From Bacteroidota bacterium (GTDB taxonomy: Bacteria; Bacteroidota; Bacteroidia; Flavobacteriales_F; PHOS-HE28): 59,335 nucleotides of DNA. Below are positions 33,253-42,993 of the stretch, in pieces. Each line of letters opens with the position of its first letter. The first letter of the stretch is position 1. The stretch spans positions 1-59,335 of the forward strand of contig JAEZDL010000095.1 in the NCBI GenBank assembly GCA_023418095.1. The letters are read 5' to 3'. The position numbers and the translations under genes were made by a program. Under the pieces are notes generated by a model that was not told where the DNA came from, ran no database searches, and was given only the letters and a program-made list of their open reading frames with translations.

Positions 33253-34869
33253 ATGACGGTATCAAGTGAAGAACATCTCTGGTGGCAGAAAGGCATCATC
33301 TACCAGATCTATCCGCGTTCCTTCCAGGACAGCAACGGCGATGGCATCGGTGACCTCAACGGGATCATCGATCGGCTCGATCACCTGCAATGGCTCGGCG
33401 TGAACGCCATATGGCTTTCGCCAGTATACCCTTCACCGATGAAGGACTTCGGTTACGACATAAGCGACCATACCGCTGTTGATCCGGTGTTCGGAAGCAT
33501 GGCCGATCTGGACCGGCTGTTGAACGAAGTGCATCGCCGCGGCATGAAGATGATCCTGGACCTGGTGCCGAACCATACGTCCGACCGGCATCCATGGTTC
33601 ATCGCTTCGGCCGGTTCGCGGAACGATCCGAAACGTGACTGGTACATCTGGCATGATCCCTTGGAGGATGGTTCACCGCCGAACAACTGGCTGAGCGTTT
33701 TCGGTGGATCGGCGTGGGAATGGCACGAACCCACCGGCCAGTATTACTACCACGCCTTCCTGAAGGAACAGCCCGATCTGAACTGGCGCAACCCGCAGGT
33801 GCAGGAAGCGATGCTGGATGTGATGCGTTTCTGGCTGGACAAGGGGGTTGACGGTTTCCGTGTGGACGTGATGTGGCACATGATCAAGGATGCGCAGCTG
33901 CGCAACAATCCGGTGAATCCGGACTATGCACCCCACATGGGTACCTACGAACAGCTGTTGCCGGTGTTCTCAACCGATCAGCCTGAAGTACACGACATCG
34001 TACACATGATGCGCAAGCTGCTGGACCAGTATCCGGAACGCATGATGATCGGCGAGGTCTATCTCCCGATACACAAGATGGTGATGTACTACGGTATCGA
34101 TCTGCGGGGCGCACACCTCCCCTTCAATTTCCAGCTGCTCTCGCTTCCATGGAACGCCGCGCGCATCGCTGCAGCGATCGATGAATATGAAGGTGCGCTT
34201 CCGGAGGGAGGCTGGCCGAACTGGGTGCTGGGGAATCACGATCAGCCACGGATCACCAGCCGCGTTGGCTGGTCGCAGGCACGGGTGGCCGCCATGCTGC
34301 TGCTCACGCTGCGCGGCACACCAACGATCTATTATGGCGACGAGATCGGCATGCGCGACGTACCGATCCCTTTTGATGAAGTGCAGGATCCGCAGGGGCT
34401 TAACATGCCGGACAAGAACCTGAGCCGCGACCCGGCGCGCACACCCATGCAATGGGATGCCTCTGAAAATGCCGGTTTCAGTGAAGGAAAGCCTTGGCTT
34501 CGCATCGACCGGGCCTACCAGCGCACGAATGTGGAGATACAGAAGAACGATCCGCATTCCATCCTCTCGCTCTATCGCAAGTTGATCCGGTTGCACAACG
34601 CGGAACCCGCGATCGGTATCGGCGACTACGAAACGATCCATGCCGATGAACAGATGATCGCATACAAGCGTTCCGCACCCGGCGCGGACCATTTCCTGAT
34701 CGTGCTCAATCTCGCGCATCGCCCGTGCTATTTCAAACCGAAGCACTTTTCACCCATCGGTACGATCGTGGTTTCCACCGCGCTGGAATTGGAAGGAACG
34801 CGCACCGCGACCGAGATCTGTCTTTCGGGTGATGAAGGGATCGTGATCCGCTTGGATCGTGAAGCATGA
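33253..34869 (+). CDS. GH13 alpha-glucosidase (oligo-1,6-/alpha-1,4-glucosidase type)
   Basis: 538 residues, no signal peptide, so cytosolic. GH13 (beta/alpha)8 barrel: WWQKGIIYQIYPRSFQDSNG is typical of exo-acting glucosidases. Nucleophile D205 (DGFRVDVMW), acid/base E268 (MIGEVYL), third acid D330 (LGNHDQPR). QPDLNWRNPQVQEAM after the catalytic loop is the alpha-glucosidase signature. It should release glucose from maltose, isomaltose or trehalose-like disaccharides; exact substrate is not readable. The stop overlaps treZ (ATGA), so the two enzymes are co-translated and likely act on the same glycogen-derived sugars. Confidence 0.91.
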   Translation: MTVSSEEHLWWQKGIIYQIYPRSFQDSNGDGIGDLNGIIDRLDHLQWLGVNAIWLSPVYPSPMKDFGYDISDHTAVDPVFGSMADLDRLLNEVHRRGMKMILDLVPNHTSDRHPWFIASAGSRNDPKRDWYIWHDPLEDGSPPNNWLSVFGGSAWEWHEPTGQYYYHAFLKEQPDLNWRNPQVQEAMLDVMRFWLDKGVDGFRVDVMWHMIKDAQLRNNPVNPDYAPHMGTYEQLLPVFSTDQPEVHDIVHMMRKLLDQYPERMMIGEVYLPIHKMVMYYGIDLRGAHLPFNFQLLSLPWNAARIAAAIDEYEGALPEGGWPNWVLGNHDQPRITSRVGWSQARVAAMLLLTLRGTPTIYYGDEIGMRDVPIPFDEVQDPQGLNMPDKNLSRDPARTPMQWDASENAGFSEGKPWLRIDRAYQRTNVEIQKNDPHSILSLYRKLIRLHNAEPAIGIGDYETIHADEQMIAYKRSAPGADHFLIVLNLAHRPCYFKPKHFSPIGTIVVSTALELEGTRTATEICLSGDEGIVIRLDREA

Positions 34870-36725
34870 GGACGATGCGGCACATTTCCACCTTGGATGG
34901 CAATGGTAATTGCACGTTCCGGCTATGGGCGCCTCTGAAGGAAGGCATGCAACTGCAGATCGTGCATCCGTTCGATCGGATCGTGGATATGAAGAAGGAG
35001 AATGGTTATTTCACAGCGGAGATCGATGCGGGATCGTCGGAGGTGAAGTATTTCTATAGGCCGGAAGGTGGTGATCCATTCCCCGATCCCGCCTCCCAAT
35101 TCCAGCCTGATGGCCTCCACAAGGCCTCGCAGCTTGTGGATCATTCCAAATTCGAATGGACCGATCGGGATTGGCGTGGCATCCCATTGAAGGAACTGAT
35201 CTTGTATGAATTGCACGTGGGCACCTTTACGCCGGAAGGCACCTTCGATGCGATCATTCCAAAGCTCCCGTTGCTCGCGGAGACCGGCATCAATGCGATC
35301 GAAATGATGCCGGTCACGCAATTCCCTGGTTCACGCAATTGGGGTTACGATGGTGTTCATCCATATGCCGTGCACAACACTTACGGTGGCCCAGATGGAC
35401 TGAAACGACTGGTCGATGCCTGTCACCGGTACGGGATCGCCGTGATCCTCGATGTGGTGTTCAATCACCTTGGTCCGGAAGGGAATTATTTCGCGCAGTT
35501 CGGGCCGTACTTCAACCATCAATACCAGACGCCCTGGGGCGATGCATTGAATTTCGATGCGGAATGGAGCGATGGGGTGCGCGACTTCTTCTCACAGAAC
35601 CTGTTGTATTGGATCGACAATTTCCACATCGATGGTTTCCGGCTGGATGCGATCCACACGGTATTCGACAATGGGGCGGTCCATTTCTGGGAACTCTGTC
35701 ATGCGAACGTGAAGGAAGCGCAGGAACGCGCCGGGCGGCCGATCCACATGATCGCGGAAAGCGATCTGAACAGCCCGAAAGTGATCTCATCGATCGAGGC
35801 CGGTGGTTATGGTTTCGATGCACAATGGTTGGATGACATGCACCACGCCCTTTATGTGATACTGGATGAAAAAGGAAAGGATCGGTACGCGGATTTCGGC
35901 AAGATCGAACAAGTGGCGAAGGCCTATACCGATGGCTTCGTTTTCAGCGGGGAATTCGTCGGGTTCAGGAAGCGGAAATACGGCCGGTCATCGGCCGGTG
36001 TGCCTGGCGGAAAGTTCATCGTGTTCAACCAGAACCACGATCAGATCGGGAACCGTGTGCTGGGTGAACGGTTGAGCATGTTGGTGGATCGGCGGAAGGA
36101 GATGGCCGCGTCGGCTGCCATCCTTCTTTCACCCTACATCCCGATGTTCTTCATGGGCGAGGAGTTCGGCGCGCGAACGCCTTTCTTCTATTTCGTGGAC
36201 CATTCCGAAAAAGAACTGATCGAGCTGGTGCGTGAAGGAAGGAAGAAGGAATTCGAGCATTATGGTTGGGACGTCGATCCGCCCGATCCCCAGGATCGGG
36301 GAACATTCCAGCGATCGAAGCTGGACTGGATACAACGGGACCAGGCAGAGAACCAGCAGATCCTGAAATGGAACCGGCACCTGATCGCGCTGCGCCGGAC
36401 CGATCCGATCCTCTGCAATTTCGATAAACAAGGAGTGAAGGCGATCCCCGTCGCTGAAAAAGGTTTGATGCTCCAACGGCAGGATCCAGAAGGGAACGAA
36501 CAGATGATCTGTCTATTCAATTTCGGATCGGGAACGGTGGAATTCACCTTGCCTGCACTAAGCGAAGAGTGGATCAAGATCCTGGATCTGGACGATCCGT
36601 CATGGCACGGCAATGCCGATCAAGGGATCCGGACCGCAAACCCCGAACGATCACAGCCCCTCGACAGGATCGAACTCCATGGCACTTCCGTCGTTGTATT
36701 TCGATCCGCACCTCGATCGGGCTAA
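34866..36725 (+). CDS. treZ: malto-oligosyltrehalose trehalohydrolase
   Basis: 619 residues, cytosolic. Releases trehalose from maltooligosyl trehalose. N-terminal early-set domain (CTFRLWAPLKEGMQL), then GH13 barrel: YELHVGTFTPEGTFDAI, NWGYDGVHPYAVHNTYGGP, nucleophile D261 (DGFRLDAIHTV), acid/base E298 (MIAESDLN), D392 (QNHDQIGNR), FFMGEEFGA. All are TreZ hallmarks. The partner TreY (malto-oligosyltrehalose synthase) is not in the window; here treZ is paired with an alpha-glucosidase. A glycogen-branching activity is a less likely alternative because the TreZ motifs fit better. Confidence 0.9.
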   Translation: MRTMRHISTLDGNGNCTFRLWAPLKEGMQLQIVHPFDRIVDMKKENGYFTAEIDAGSSEVKYFYRPEGGDPFPDPASQFQPDGLHKASQLVDHSKFEWTDRDWRGIPLKELILYELHVGTFTPEGTFDAIIPKLPLLAETGINAIEMMPVTQFPGSRNWGYDGVHPYAVHNTYGGPDGLKRLVDACHRYGIAVILDVVFNHLGPEGNYFAQFGPYFNHQYQTPWGDALNFDAEWSDGVRDFFSQNLLYWIDNFHIDGFRLDAIHTVFDNGAVHFWELCHANVKEAQERAGRPIHMIAESDLNSPKVISSIEAGGYGFDAQWLDDMHHALYVILDEKGKDRYADFGKIEQVAKAYTDGFVFSGEFVGFRKRKYGRSSAGVPGGKFIVFNQNHDQIGNRVLGERLSMLVDRRKEMAASAAILLSPYIPMFFMGEEFGARTPFFYFVDHSEKELIELVREGRKKEFEHYGWDVDPPDPQDRGTFQRSKLDWIQRDQAENQQILKWNRHLIALRRTDPILCNFDKQGVKAIPVAEKGLMLQRQDPEGNEQMICLFNFGSGTVEFTLPALSEEWIKILDLDDPSWHGNADQGIRTANPERSQPLDRIELHGTSVVVFRSAPRSG

Positions 36726-36822
36726 GGCGGCAACCATCCATGGAACGGCGTACGGCCCGTGGATCCCTTCCTTATACCTTAGCGCCCCTTCCTACTGAAG
36801 CCTACCCACGATCCAGGATCGA

Positions 36823-39129
36823 ATGAAGTCACTTTTCACCTTTCTACTCTCTCTTTTCGCGATCGCTTCCTTCGCGCAGACCGGCACCATCCGCGGTTTT
36901 GTCTACGACAGGGAGACCGGTGAACCCATCATCTTCACCAACGTGGTGTTGCAGGGCACCACCACCGGCGCGGCCACGGATGTGAACGGTTACTTCTCCA
37001 TCACCAAGATCACCCCGGGTAGTTACACGCTCTTCGTTACCTATCTCGGCTACGATACGCTCACGAAAGCAGTAACCGTGGCGAAGGACCAGATCGTAAC
37101 GGAAAAACTATTCCTCGAGCGCGGCGCAGTGCAGATCAGGGAATTCGAGGTCTCGGGCACAAAGCAGGAAGCGCAGACCCAGGTGCAGATGGGCGTTACC
37201 AAACTCACCCCGCGGCAGATCGAGACGCTGCCGGCAGTTGGCGGCGAAGCCGATCTTGCTCAATACCTACAAGTGGTGCCGGGCGTGATCTTCACCGGTG
37301 ACCAGGGCGGGCAGCTCTACGTGCGCGGCGGATCACCGATCATGAACAAGATGATGCTCGACGGAATGGTGCTTTATAATCCGTTCCACAGCATCGGCCT
37401 GTTCAGCGTTTTCGATAACGACATCATCCGCAATGCGGACATCTACACGGCAGGTTTCAATGCGGAACATGGCGGGAGGGTGAGTTCCATCATGGACATC
37501 ACCACGCGCGATGGCAACCGCACTCGGCTGAGCGGCAAGGTGAGCGCGAGCACGTTCGCCGCCAAGGCGTTGCTGGAAGGTCCGCTGAAGAAGCAGAAGG
37601 AACCGGGCGGAAGTTCATCCTCCTTCCTGGTGAACGCCCGGCACAGCTACCTGGACCAGAGCAGCAAGATCTTCTACAACTACATCGATACGGCAGGGCT
37701 GCCTTTCCGCTTCACGGACCTGTACGGCAAGATCTCCTTTCTTGGTGCGAACGGGAGCAAGTTCAACCTGTTCGGTTTCAACTTCAACGATGGGGTGAAC
37801 TATCAGGGTGTGAGCGATCTGGGATGGAACAACTGGGGCGCGGGCACCAACTTCGTTCTTGTACCGGCCGGATCGGCGGTGCTGATCGATGGCATCTTCT
37901 CGATGAGCAACTACACGATCTCGCTCCAGGAGGCCGAACTAGAGCCGCGCACCAGCGAGATCGCGGGTTTCAACGCCGGCCTGAACTTCAAATATTTCAC
38001 TGGCGAGGATGAAGTGCGCTACGGGATCGAAGTGCTGGGCTTCCGCACCGATTTCCAGTTCTACAACGCGATCGGGCTTCGCTACCAGCAAGCGCAGAAC
38101 ACATCGGAGATCGCCACCTACGTGAATTACAAGAAAGTGCTCGGCAAGGTGATCCTCGATCCTGGATTGAGGCTTCATTATTACGCATCGCTTTCGGTGT
38201 TCAACGTTGAACCGCGCTTCGGCCTGAAGTGGAACATCACGGATAATACGCGCTTCAAGCTGGCTGCCGGCCGTTACAGCCAGAACCTGGTGGCCGCCAA
38301 CAGCGATCGTGATGTGGTGAACCTGTTCTATGGCTTCCTTTCAGCACCGGACGATCTTCCCGATGAGATCACCGAGCGCGATGGCGAAGTGCGCGAGGTG
38401 AAGGATCCGCTGCAGCGCGCCAATCATTACGTGGCCGGGATCGAACAGGATCTTTCGGATAACCTCACGGTGAACTTCGAGGTCTACCTGAAGGATTTCC
38501 GCCAGGTGACCAACCTCAACCGTAACAAGCTCTTCAACGACACGCCGGAATTCTCCGATAAGCCTGATGAATTGAAGAAGGATTACATCATCGAGACGGG
38601 CGAAGCCTATGGTGCCGACATCCAGTTCAAATACGATCGGGAGAACACCTCGGTGTGGGCGGTCTATAGTTATACGTACGTGGATCGGTTCGATGGCACA
38701 CAGGTGTACAATCCGGTGTGGGATCGCCGGCACAACGTGAACATCGTGTTCAGCCAGGCCTTCGGCAAATTCGATGGTTACAAGTTCAACATCCGCTGGA
38801 ATTACGGATCGGGATTCCCGTATACCCAGACACAGGGCTTCTATGGTGGCGTGCCTTTCTCAGGCATCAACGAGGATTACGTGCATGGCAATGCGGAACT
38901 CGAGACCATCTTCGGGCCGCTCAACCAGGGGCGGTTGCCGGATTATCACCGGCTGGACGTGGGACTTACGCGCACCTGGAAATTCGATGAGCACCGCGTG
39001 CTGGAAGTGGATCTGAGCGTGACCAACGCCTACGATCGGGAGAACATCTTCTACTTCGATCGCGTGCGTTACGAGCGCGTGAACCAGCTGCCGTTCCTGC
39101 CAAGCGCCGGGATCAGTTTCAAGTTCTGA
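36823..39129 (+). CDS. TonB-dependent outer-membrane receptor with CarboxypepD_reg domain
   Basis: 768 residues, signal peptide MKSLFTFLLSLFAIASFAQ. Residues about 20-110: carboxypeptidase regulatory-like domain (GFVYDRETGEPIIFTNVVLQ). Residues about 125-235: plug (GEADLAQYLQVVPGVIFTGD, LYVRGGSPIMNKMMLDGM). The rest is a 22-strand barrel ending LPSAGISFKF with a terminal Phe. No SusD partner follows, so it is a solo receptor (siderophore, vitamin or peptide) not a SusCD glycan importer. A TACCTTAG promoter-like box lies at 36775-36782. Ligand unknown. Confidence 0.9.
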   Translation: MKSLFTFLLSLFAIASFAQTGTIRGFVYDRETGEPIIFTNVVLQGTTTGAATDVNGYFSITKITPGSYTLFVTYLGYDTLTKAVTVAKDQIVTEKLFLERGAVQIREFEVSGTKQEAQTQVQMGVTKLTPRQIETLPAVGGEADLAQYLQVVPGVIFTGDQGGQLYVRGGSPIMNKMMLDGMVLYNPFHSIGLFSVFDNDIIRNADIYTAGFNAEHGGRVSSIMDITTRDGNRTRLSGKVSASTFAAKALLEGPLKKQKEPGGSSSSFLVNARHSYLDQSSKIFYNYIDTAGLPFRFTDLYGKISFLGANGSKFNLFGFNFNDGVNYQGVSDLGWNNWGAGTNFVLVPAGSAVLIDGIFSMSNYTISLQEAELEPRTSEIAGFNAGLNFKYFTGEDEVRYGIEVLGFRTDFQFYNAIGLRYQQAQNTSEIATYVNYKKVLGKVILDPGLRLHYYASLSVFNVEPRFGLKWNITDNTRFKLAAGRYSQNLVAANSDRDVVNLFYGFLSAPDDLPDEITERDGEVREVKDPLQRANHYVAGIEQDLSDNLTVNFEVYLKDFRQVTNLNRNKLFNDTPEFSDKPDELKKDYIIETGEAYGADIQFKYDRENTSVWAVYSYTYVDRFDGTQVYNPVWDRRHNVNIVFSQAFGKFDGYKFNIRWNYGSGFPYTQTQGFYGGVPFSGINEDYVHGNAELETIFGPLNQGRLPDYHRLDVGLTRTWKFDEHRVLEVDLSVTNAYDRENIFYFDRVRYERVNQLPFLPSAGISFKF

Positions 39130-39137
39130 TAAGCAGC

Positions 39138-39188
39138 TTGCCGAGCCGATCGTCGATCGTTGAAAGATGATCGGCGCCTTCTCGGCAA
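39138..39188 (+). other. nested inverted repeats between the TonB receptor and pyrG
   Basis: TTGCCGAG (39138-39145) pairs with CTCGGCAA (39181-39188), and inside it CCGATC (39146-39151) pairs with GATCGG (39169-39174). There is no T tract, so a classical terminator is unlikely; it may be an RNA structure at the end of the receptor mRNA. A TACCTTTA promoter-like box for pyrG follows at 39195-39202. Confidence 0.4.
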
Positions 39189-39245
39189 TTCTGCTACCTT
39201 TACACCCCGTGATCACCCTTCCCATCGAAGGCCGATCCCCATGTG

Positions 39246-40886
39246 ATGACGGGCTCCACTAAGTACATATTCGTAACGGGCGGGGTCACCTCTTCACTCG
39301 GCAAAGGGATCATCAGCGCCAGTCTGGGGAAATTGCTTCAGGCGCGCGGCTTCAGCGTTACGATCCAAAAGCTCGATCCGTACATCAACGTCGATCCCGG
39401 CACGCTCAATCCCTACGAGCACGGTGAGTGTTTCGTAACGGAAGATGGTGCCGAGACCGATCTGGACCTCGGCCATTATGAGCGTTTCCTTGACGTTCCC
39501 ACGAGCCAGGCGAACAACGTGACCACCGGGCGGATCTACCAGAACGTGATCAGCAAGGAACGTCGCGGCGAATTCCTCGGAAAGACCGTGCAGGTGATCC
39601 CGCACATCACCGACGAGATCAAGTCGCACATACAGGCGCTCGGCCGCAAGGGGATCTACGATTTCGTGATCACCGAAGTGGGCGGTACCGTCGGCGACAT
39701 TGAAAGTCTTCCATACGTTGAAGCGATCCGCCAGTTGAAATGGCAGAAAGGCCGCGACTGTCTTGCGATCCACCTCACTCTTCTTCCTTACCTCGGCACG
39801 ACGGGTGAATTGAAGACCAAGCCAACACAGCACAGTGTGAAGGAATTGCTGAGCCTCGGCGTGCAACCCGATGTGCTGGTTTGCCGCACCGAACATCCCA
39901 TGGGCCGCGGCATGAAGGAGAAGATCGCGCTGTTCTGCAACGTGGAACCGCAAGCGGTGATCGAAAGCCGCGATGCGGATACGATCTACGATGTTCCGTT
40001 GATGATGAAGGATGAAGGGCTCGATGAAGTGGTGCTGCGCAAACTTGGCATCACCTCCTACCCTTCCGCCGATCTGGCCCAGTGGAACGATTTCCTGCGC
40101 CGCTACAAGGAGCCGAAGAACGAAGTGAATATCGGTCTGGTAGGCAAATACGTGGAGCTGAAGGATGCATACAAGAGCATCAAGGAAGCGCTGGATCATG
40201 CCGGCGCAGAGAATGAAACGCGCGTGAATATCCGTTGGATCCACAGCGAAAAGCTCGAACCATCCAACGTCTCGAAATACCTGAACGGCTTGAGCGGAGT
40301 GCTGGTGGCGCCAGGTTTCGGGCATCGTGGTATGGAAGGAAAGCTTGATGCTATCCGGCATGCACGTGAGAATGGGATCCCGTTCTTCGGGATCTGTCTG
40401 GGCATGCAATGCGCTGTGATCGAATTCGCCCGCAACGTGCTCGGGTTGAAGAATGCGAACAGCACCGAAATGGATCCGAATACTCCGGATGGTGTGATCG
40501 CCATGATGCAGGAGCAGCGATCCATCTCCGAAAAAGGAGGTACCATGCGGCTCGGGGCCTACGATTGCGAATTGATGGACGGAAGCCGCGCGATCGGGAT
40601 CTACGGGCAGAAGAAGATCAGTGAGCGCCATCGTCACCGTTACGAATTCAACAACGATTACCGCGATCGCTACGAAGCCGCTGGTATGCGCGCCACGGGG
40701 ATCAACCCCGCCAGCGGGCTGGTCGAGATCGTGGAACTGCCCGAACATCCGTGGTTCATGGGTGTGCAATTCCACCCGGAATACCGCAGCACGGTGCTGC
40801 GCCCGCATCCGCTTTTCATCGGTTTCGTGCAGGCGGCTCTTGAGCATGTGCCTGAGGAACAACAGGTGAAACGGGCAAAGGCCTGA
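39246..40886 (+). CDS. pyrG: CTP synthase
   Basis: 546 residues; makes CTP from UTP with glutamine. Synthetase half: KYIFVTGGVTSSLGKGIISA with the P-loop, EVGGTVGDIES. Glutaminase half: Cys in GICLGMQ, His-Glu in FHPEYRS. The ATG at 39246 is used; a GTG directly before it is in frame. The TACCTTTA box 44 bases upstream suggests its own promoter. pyrG followed by yidC is a common Bacteroidota order. Confidence 0.97.
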   Translation: MTGSTKYIFVTGGVTSSLGKGIISASLGKLLQARGFSVTIQKLDPYINVDPGTLNPYEHGECFVTEDGAETDLDLGHYERFLDVPTSQANNVTTGRIYQNVISKERRGEFLGKTVQVIPHITDEIKSHIQALGRKGIYDFVITEVGGTVGDIESLPYVEAIRQLKWQKGRDCLAIHLTLLPYLGTTGELKTKPTQHSVKELLSLGVQPDVLVCRTEHPMGRGMKEKIALFCNVEPQAVIESRDADTIYDVPLMMKDEGLDEVVLRKLGITSYPSADLAQWNDFLRRYKEPKNEVNIGLVGKYVELKDAYKSIKEALDHAGAENETRVNIRWIHSEKLEPSNVSKYLNGLSGVLVAPGFGHRGMEGKLDAIRHARENGIPFFGICLGMQCAVIEFARNVLGLKNANSTEMDPNTPDGVIAMMQEQRSISEKGGTMRLGAYDCELMDGSRAIGIYGQKKISERHRHRYEFNNDYRDRYEAAGMRATGINPASGLVEIVELPEHPWFMGVQFHPEYRSTVLRPHPLFIGFVQAALEHVPEEQQVKRAKA

Positions 40887-40914
40887 ACCGGGCCGATCGT
40901 TCTTCGGCTGCTTC

Positions 40915-40922
40915 TATCTTTG
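40915..40922 (+). promoter_or_regulatory. -7 promoter box (TATCTTTG) of yidC
   Basis: Exact match to TAnnTTTG, followed by CGGCC, 43 bases before the yidC ATG and 28 bases past the pyrG stop. It shows yidC can be transcribed separately. Confidence 0.6.
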
Positions 40923-40965
40923 CGGCCCTCAATGTTCACCCCCCTGATCTTCGTACGGGCAATCC

Positions 40966-42852
40966 ATGGATCGTAATTCCATCATCGGTTTCGTCCTCAT
41001 CGCCGCGATCCTCGCCGGATACACCTGGTACACGATGCCCACCGCCGAAGAGCGTGCAAGGCAACAATACGTGAACGACAGCCTTGCGCAGGCCGAAACC
41101 GAACGCCGCGCTCTGGAGAATGAGCAGAAGCTAAAACGCGATAGGGAGATCGCGCCGATCGCGATACGGCCCGATACGCTCAACGATACCCTCCGGATCT
41201 CGGCGGATAGCCTTCGCGACCTGGAGATGGAACGCCGGTTCGGCGTGCTTGCCGGCGCTGCACAGGGTGAAGAGAAGGATGTGGTGATCGAGAACGACAG
41301 GTTGCACATCACCTTCAGCACCCGCGGAGCGATCCCGAAGGTGATGAACCTGAAGAGCTACCGATCGTACCACGGTGAACCATTGCTACTGGCCGATCCG
41401 GACAGCAACCAATACGAATTCCGGTTCTTCCTCGGAAACCAGGACATCAGCACACGCGATCTGTATTTCCAACCGGAACCGATCGGGCGCAATGCTGTGC
41501 GCATGAAAGCGAACACCGGCAATCCGGGCCGCTACATACAGATCACCTACACGCTCGAGGAGGACAGCTACTTCATGGACGTGCGCACCGAGATCGTGGG
41601 ATTGGTGCAGGAGCTCGATCCGAAGAACCTCTTCTTCCACTGGGACATGCTCGGTCTTTCAAACGAGAAATACCGCCCGGCGGAACTCCAGAAATGCGGC
41701 ATCTACTTCAAGTATTTCAATGATGATCGCGATTACCTCAGTGAATCGGATGCCGATGAGAAAGTGCTTAATGGCAAGACCAACTGGGTAGCCTTCAAGC
41801 AGGATTTCTTCTCGATCGCCATGATCAGCGATGAAGGATTCTCCGGCAGCGGATCGGAACTTGCGATCGTACCACAGGAAGATACCGCGCACACCAAGCG
41901 GTACACCGCGAAGCTCTATTTCGACAAGGAACGCAGCGCGCATCTGGACATCCCGATGCGACTTTACCTCGGCCCGAACCACTACAACACTCTGGCGAAG
42001 ACGGGTATTCCTGAATTCGAGAAGATCATCGATCTCGGCTGGGGCATCTTCGGCTGGATGAACAAGTGGATCGTGATCCCGATCTTCAATTTCCTCGATC
42101 AGCAGTTCAGCCTCAGTTACGGCATCATCATCCTTGTGCTCACCATCGCGATCAAGCTGCTGTTGATGCCGCTCACCTACAAGAACTTCATCGCAAGCGC
42201 ACGCATGCGTGCCTTGAAGCCGGAGCTCGAAGCGATCCAGGAAAAGCACAAGAACTCCGATCCGCTGAAGAAGCAGCAGGCCACGATGGAGTTGTACAGC
42301 AAGGCAGGCGTGAATCCTGCGAGCGGTTGTGTGCCGATGCTGATCCAGCTTCCGATCCTGTACGCCATGTTCCGCTTCTTCCCGGCGAGCATCGAACTGC
42401 GCCAGGAGAAATTCCTGTGGGCCGATGATCTGAGCAGCTACGACAGCATCCTCGATCTGCCGTTCACGATCCCGATGTATGGTGACCACGTGAGCCTTTT
42501 CACGCTCCTGATGGCCGCCAGTACGATCGCCTACTCGCTGATCAACCAGCAGCAGATGCCCACGCAGCAAGGCATGCCGAGCATGAAGCTGCTGATCTGG
42601 ATGTTCCCGATCATGATGCTGTTCTTCCTGAACAACTTCAGCGCGGGTTTGAGCTACTATTACCTGCTCGCCAACATCATCAGCATTCTGCAGATGACGT
42701 TGCTGAAGAAGTGGTTCGTGGATGAAGAGAAGTTGCGCGGCCAGCTTCTGCAGAACATGAAGACACCAAAGAAGAAGAGCCGCTGGCAGCAACGCTTGGA
42801 GGAAATGCAGAAGCAGCAACAGCAGGTCGCTGCGGGCAAGCGGAAGCGTTGA
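40966..42852 (+). CDS. yidC: membrane protein insertase YidC
   Basis: 628 residues. N-terminal transmembrane helix (SIIGFVLIAAILAGYTWYT), a charged linker, a periplasmic beta-supersandwich domain (about 90-350), and the conserved C-terminal insertase core with five transmembrane segments (LSYGIIILVLTIAIKLLLMP, ASGCVPMLIQLPILYAMFRF, FLNNFSAGLSYYYLLANI). The basic C-terminal tail (KKKSRWQQRLEEMQ, KRKR) can bind ribosomes. It inserts inner-membrane proteins, including ATP synthase subunits; atpD follows. Confidence 0.97.
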   Translation: MDRNSIIGFVLIAAILAGYTWYTMPTAEERARQQYVNDSLAQAETERRALENEQKLKRDREIAPIAIRPDTLNDTLRISADSLRDLEMERRFGVLAGAAQGEEKDVVIENDRLHITFSTRGAIPKVMNLKSYRSYHGEPLLLADPDSNQYEFRFFLGNQDISTRDLYFQPEPIGRNAVRMKANTGNPGRYIQITYTLEEDSYFMDVRTEIVGLVQELDPKNLFFHWDMLGLSNEKYRPAELQKCGIYFKYFNDDRDYLSESDADEKVLNGKTNWVAFKQDFFSIAMISDEGFSGSGSELAIVPQEDTAHTKRYTAKLYFDKERSAHLDIPMRLYLGPNHYNTLAKTGIPEFEKIIDLGWGIFGWMNKWIVIPIFNFLDQQFSLSYGIIILVLTIAIKLLLMPLTYKNFIASARMRALKPELEAIQEKHKNSDPLKKQQATMELYSKAGVNPASGCVPMLIQLPILYAMFRFFPASIELRQEKFLWADDLSSYDSILDLPFTIPMYGDHVSLFTLLMAASTIAYSLINQQQMPTQQGMPSMKLLIWMFPIMMLFFLNNFSAGLSYYYLLANIISILQMTLLKKWFVDEEKLRGQLLQNMKTPKKKSRWQQRLEEMQKQQQQVAAGKRKR

Positions 42853-42887
42853 GCCGTTAGTTGTTCTTGGGGTCTGATCTAGTGTTC

Positions 42888-42918
42888 CTGACAACGGACA
42901 ACTATCAACTGATAACTT
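42888..42918 (+). repeat. degenerate 7-bp repeat tract (AACNNNN phase) upstream of atpD
   Basis: The heptamers CTGACAA, CGGACAA, CTATCAA and CTGATAA follow each other without gaps (42888-42915), and AAC recurs at 42893, 42900, 42907 and 42914. It lies in the 141-base gap between yidC and atpD, 76 bases or more before the start. A TACCTTCG promoter-like box lies at 42940-42947. Confidence 0.7.
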
Positions 42919-42993
42919 CTTTTTTCCCCCTCTTCCCCTTACCTTCGCGCCCGAAAATCCGGGCTTCACTCCCGCAATTGTCAAAACTCCCTC

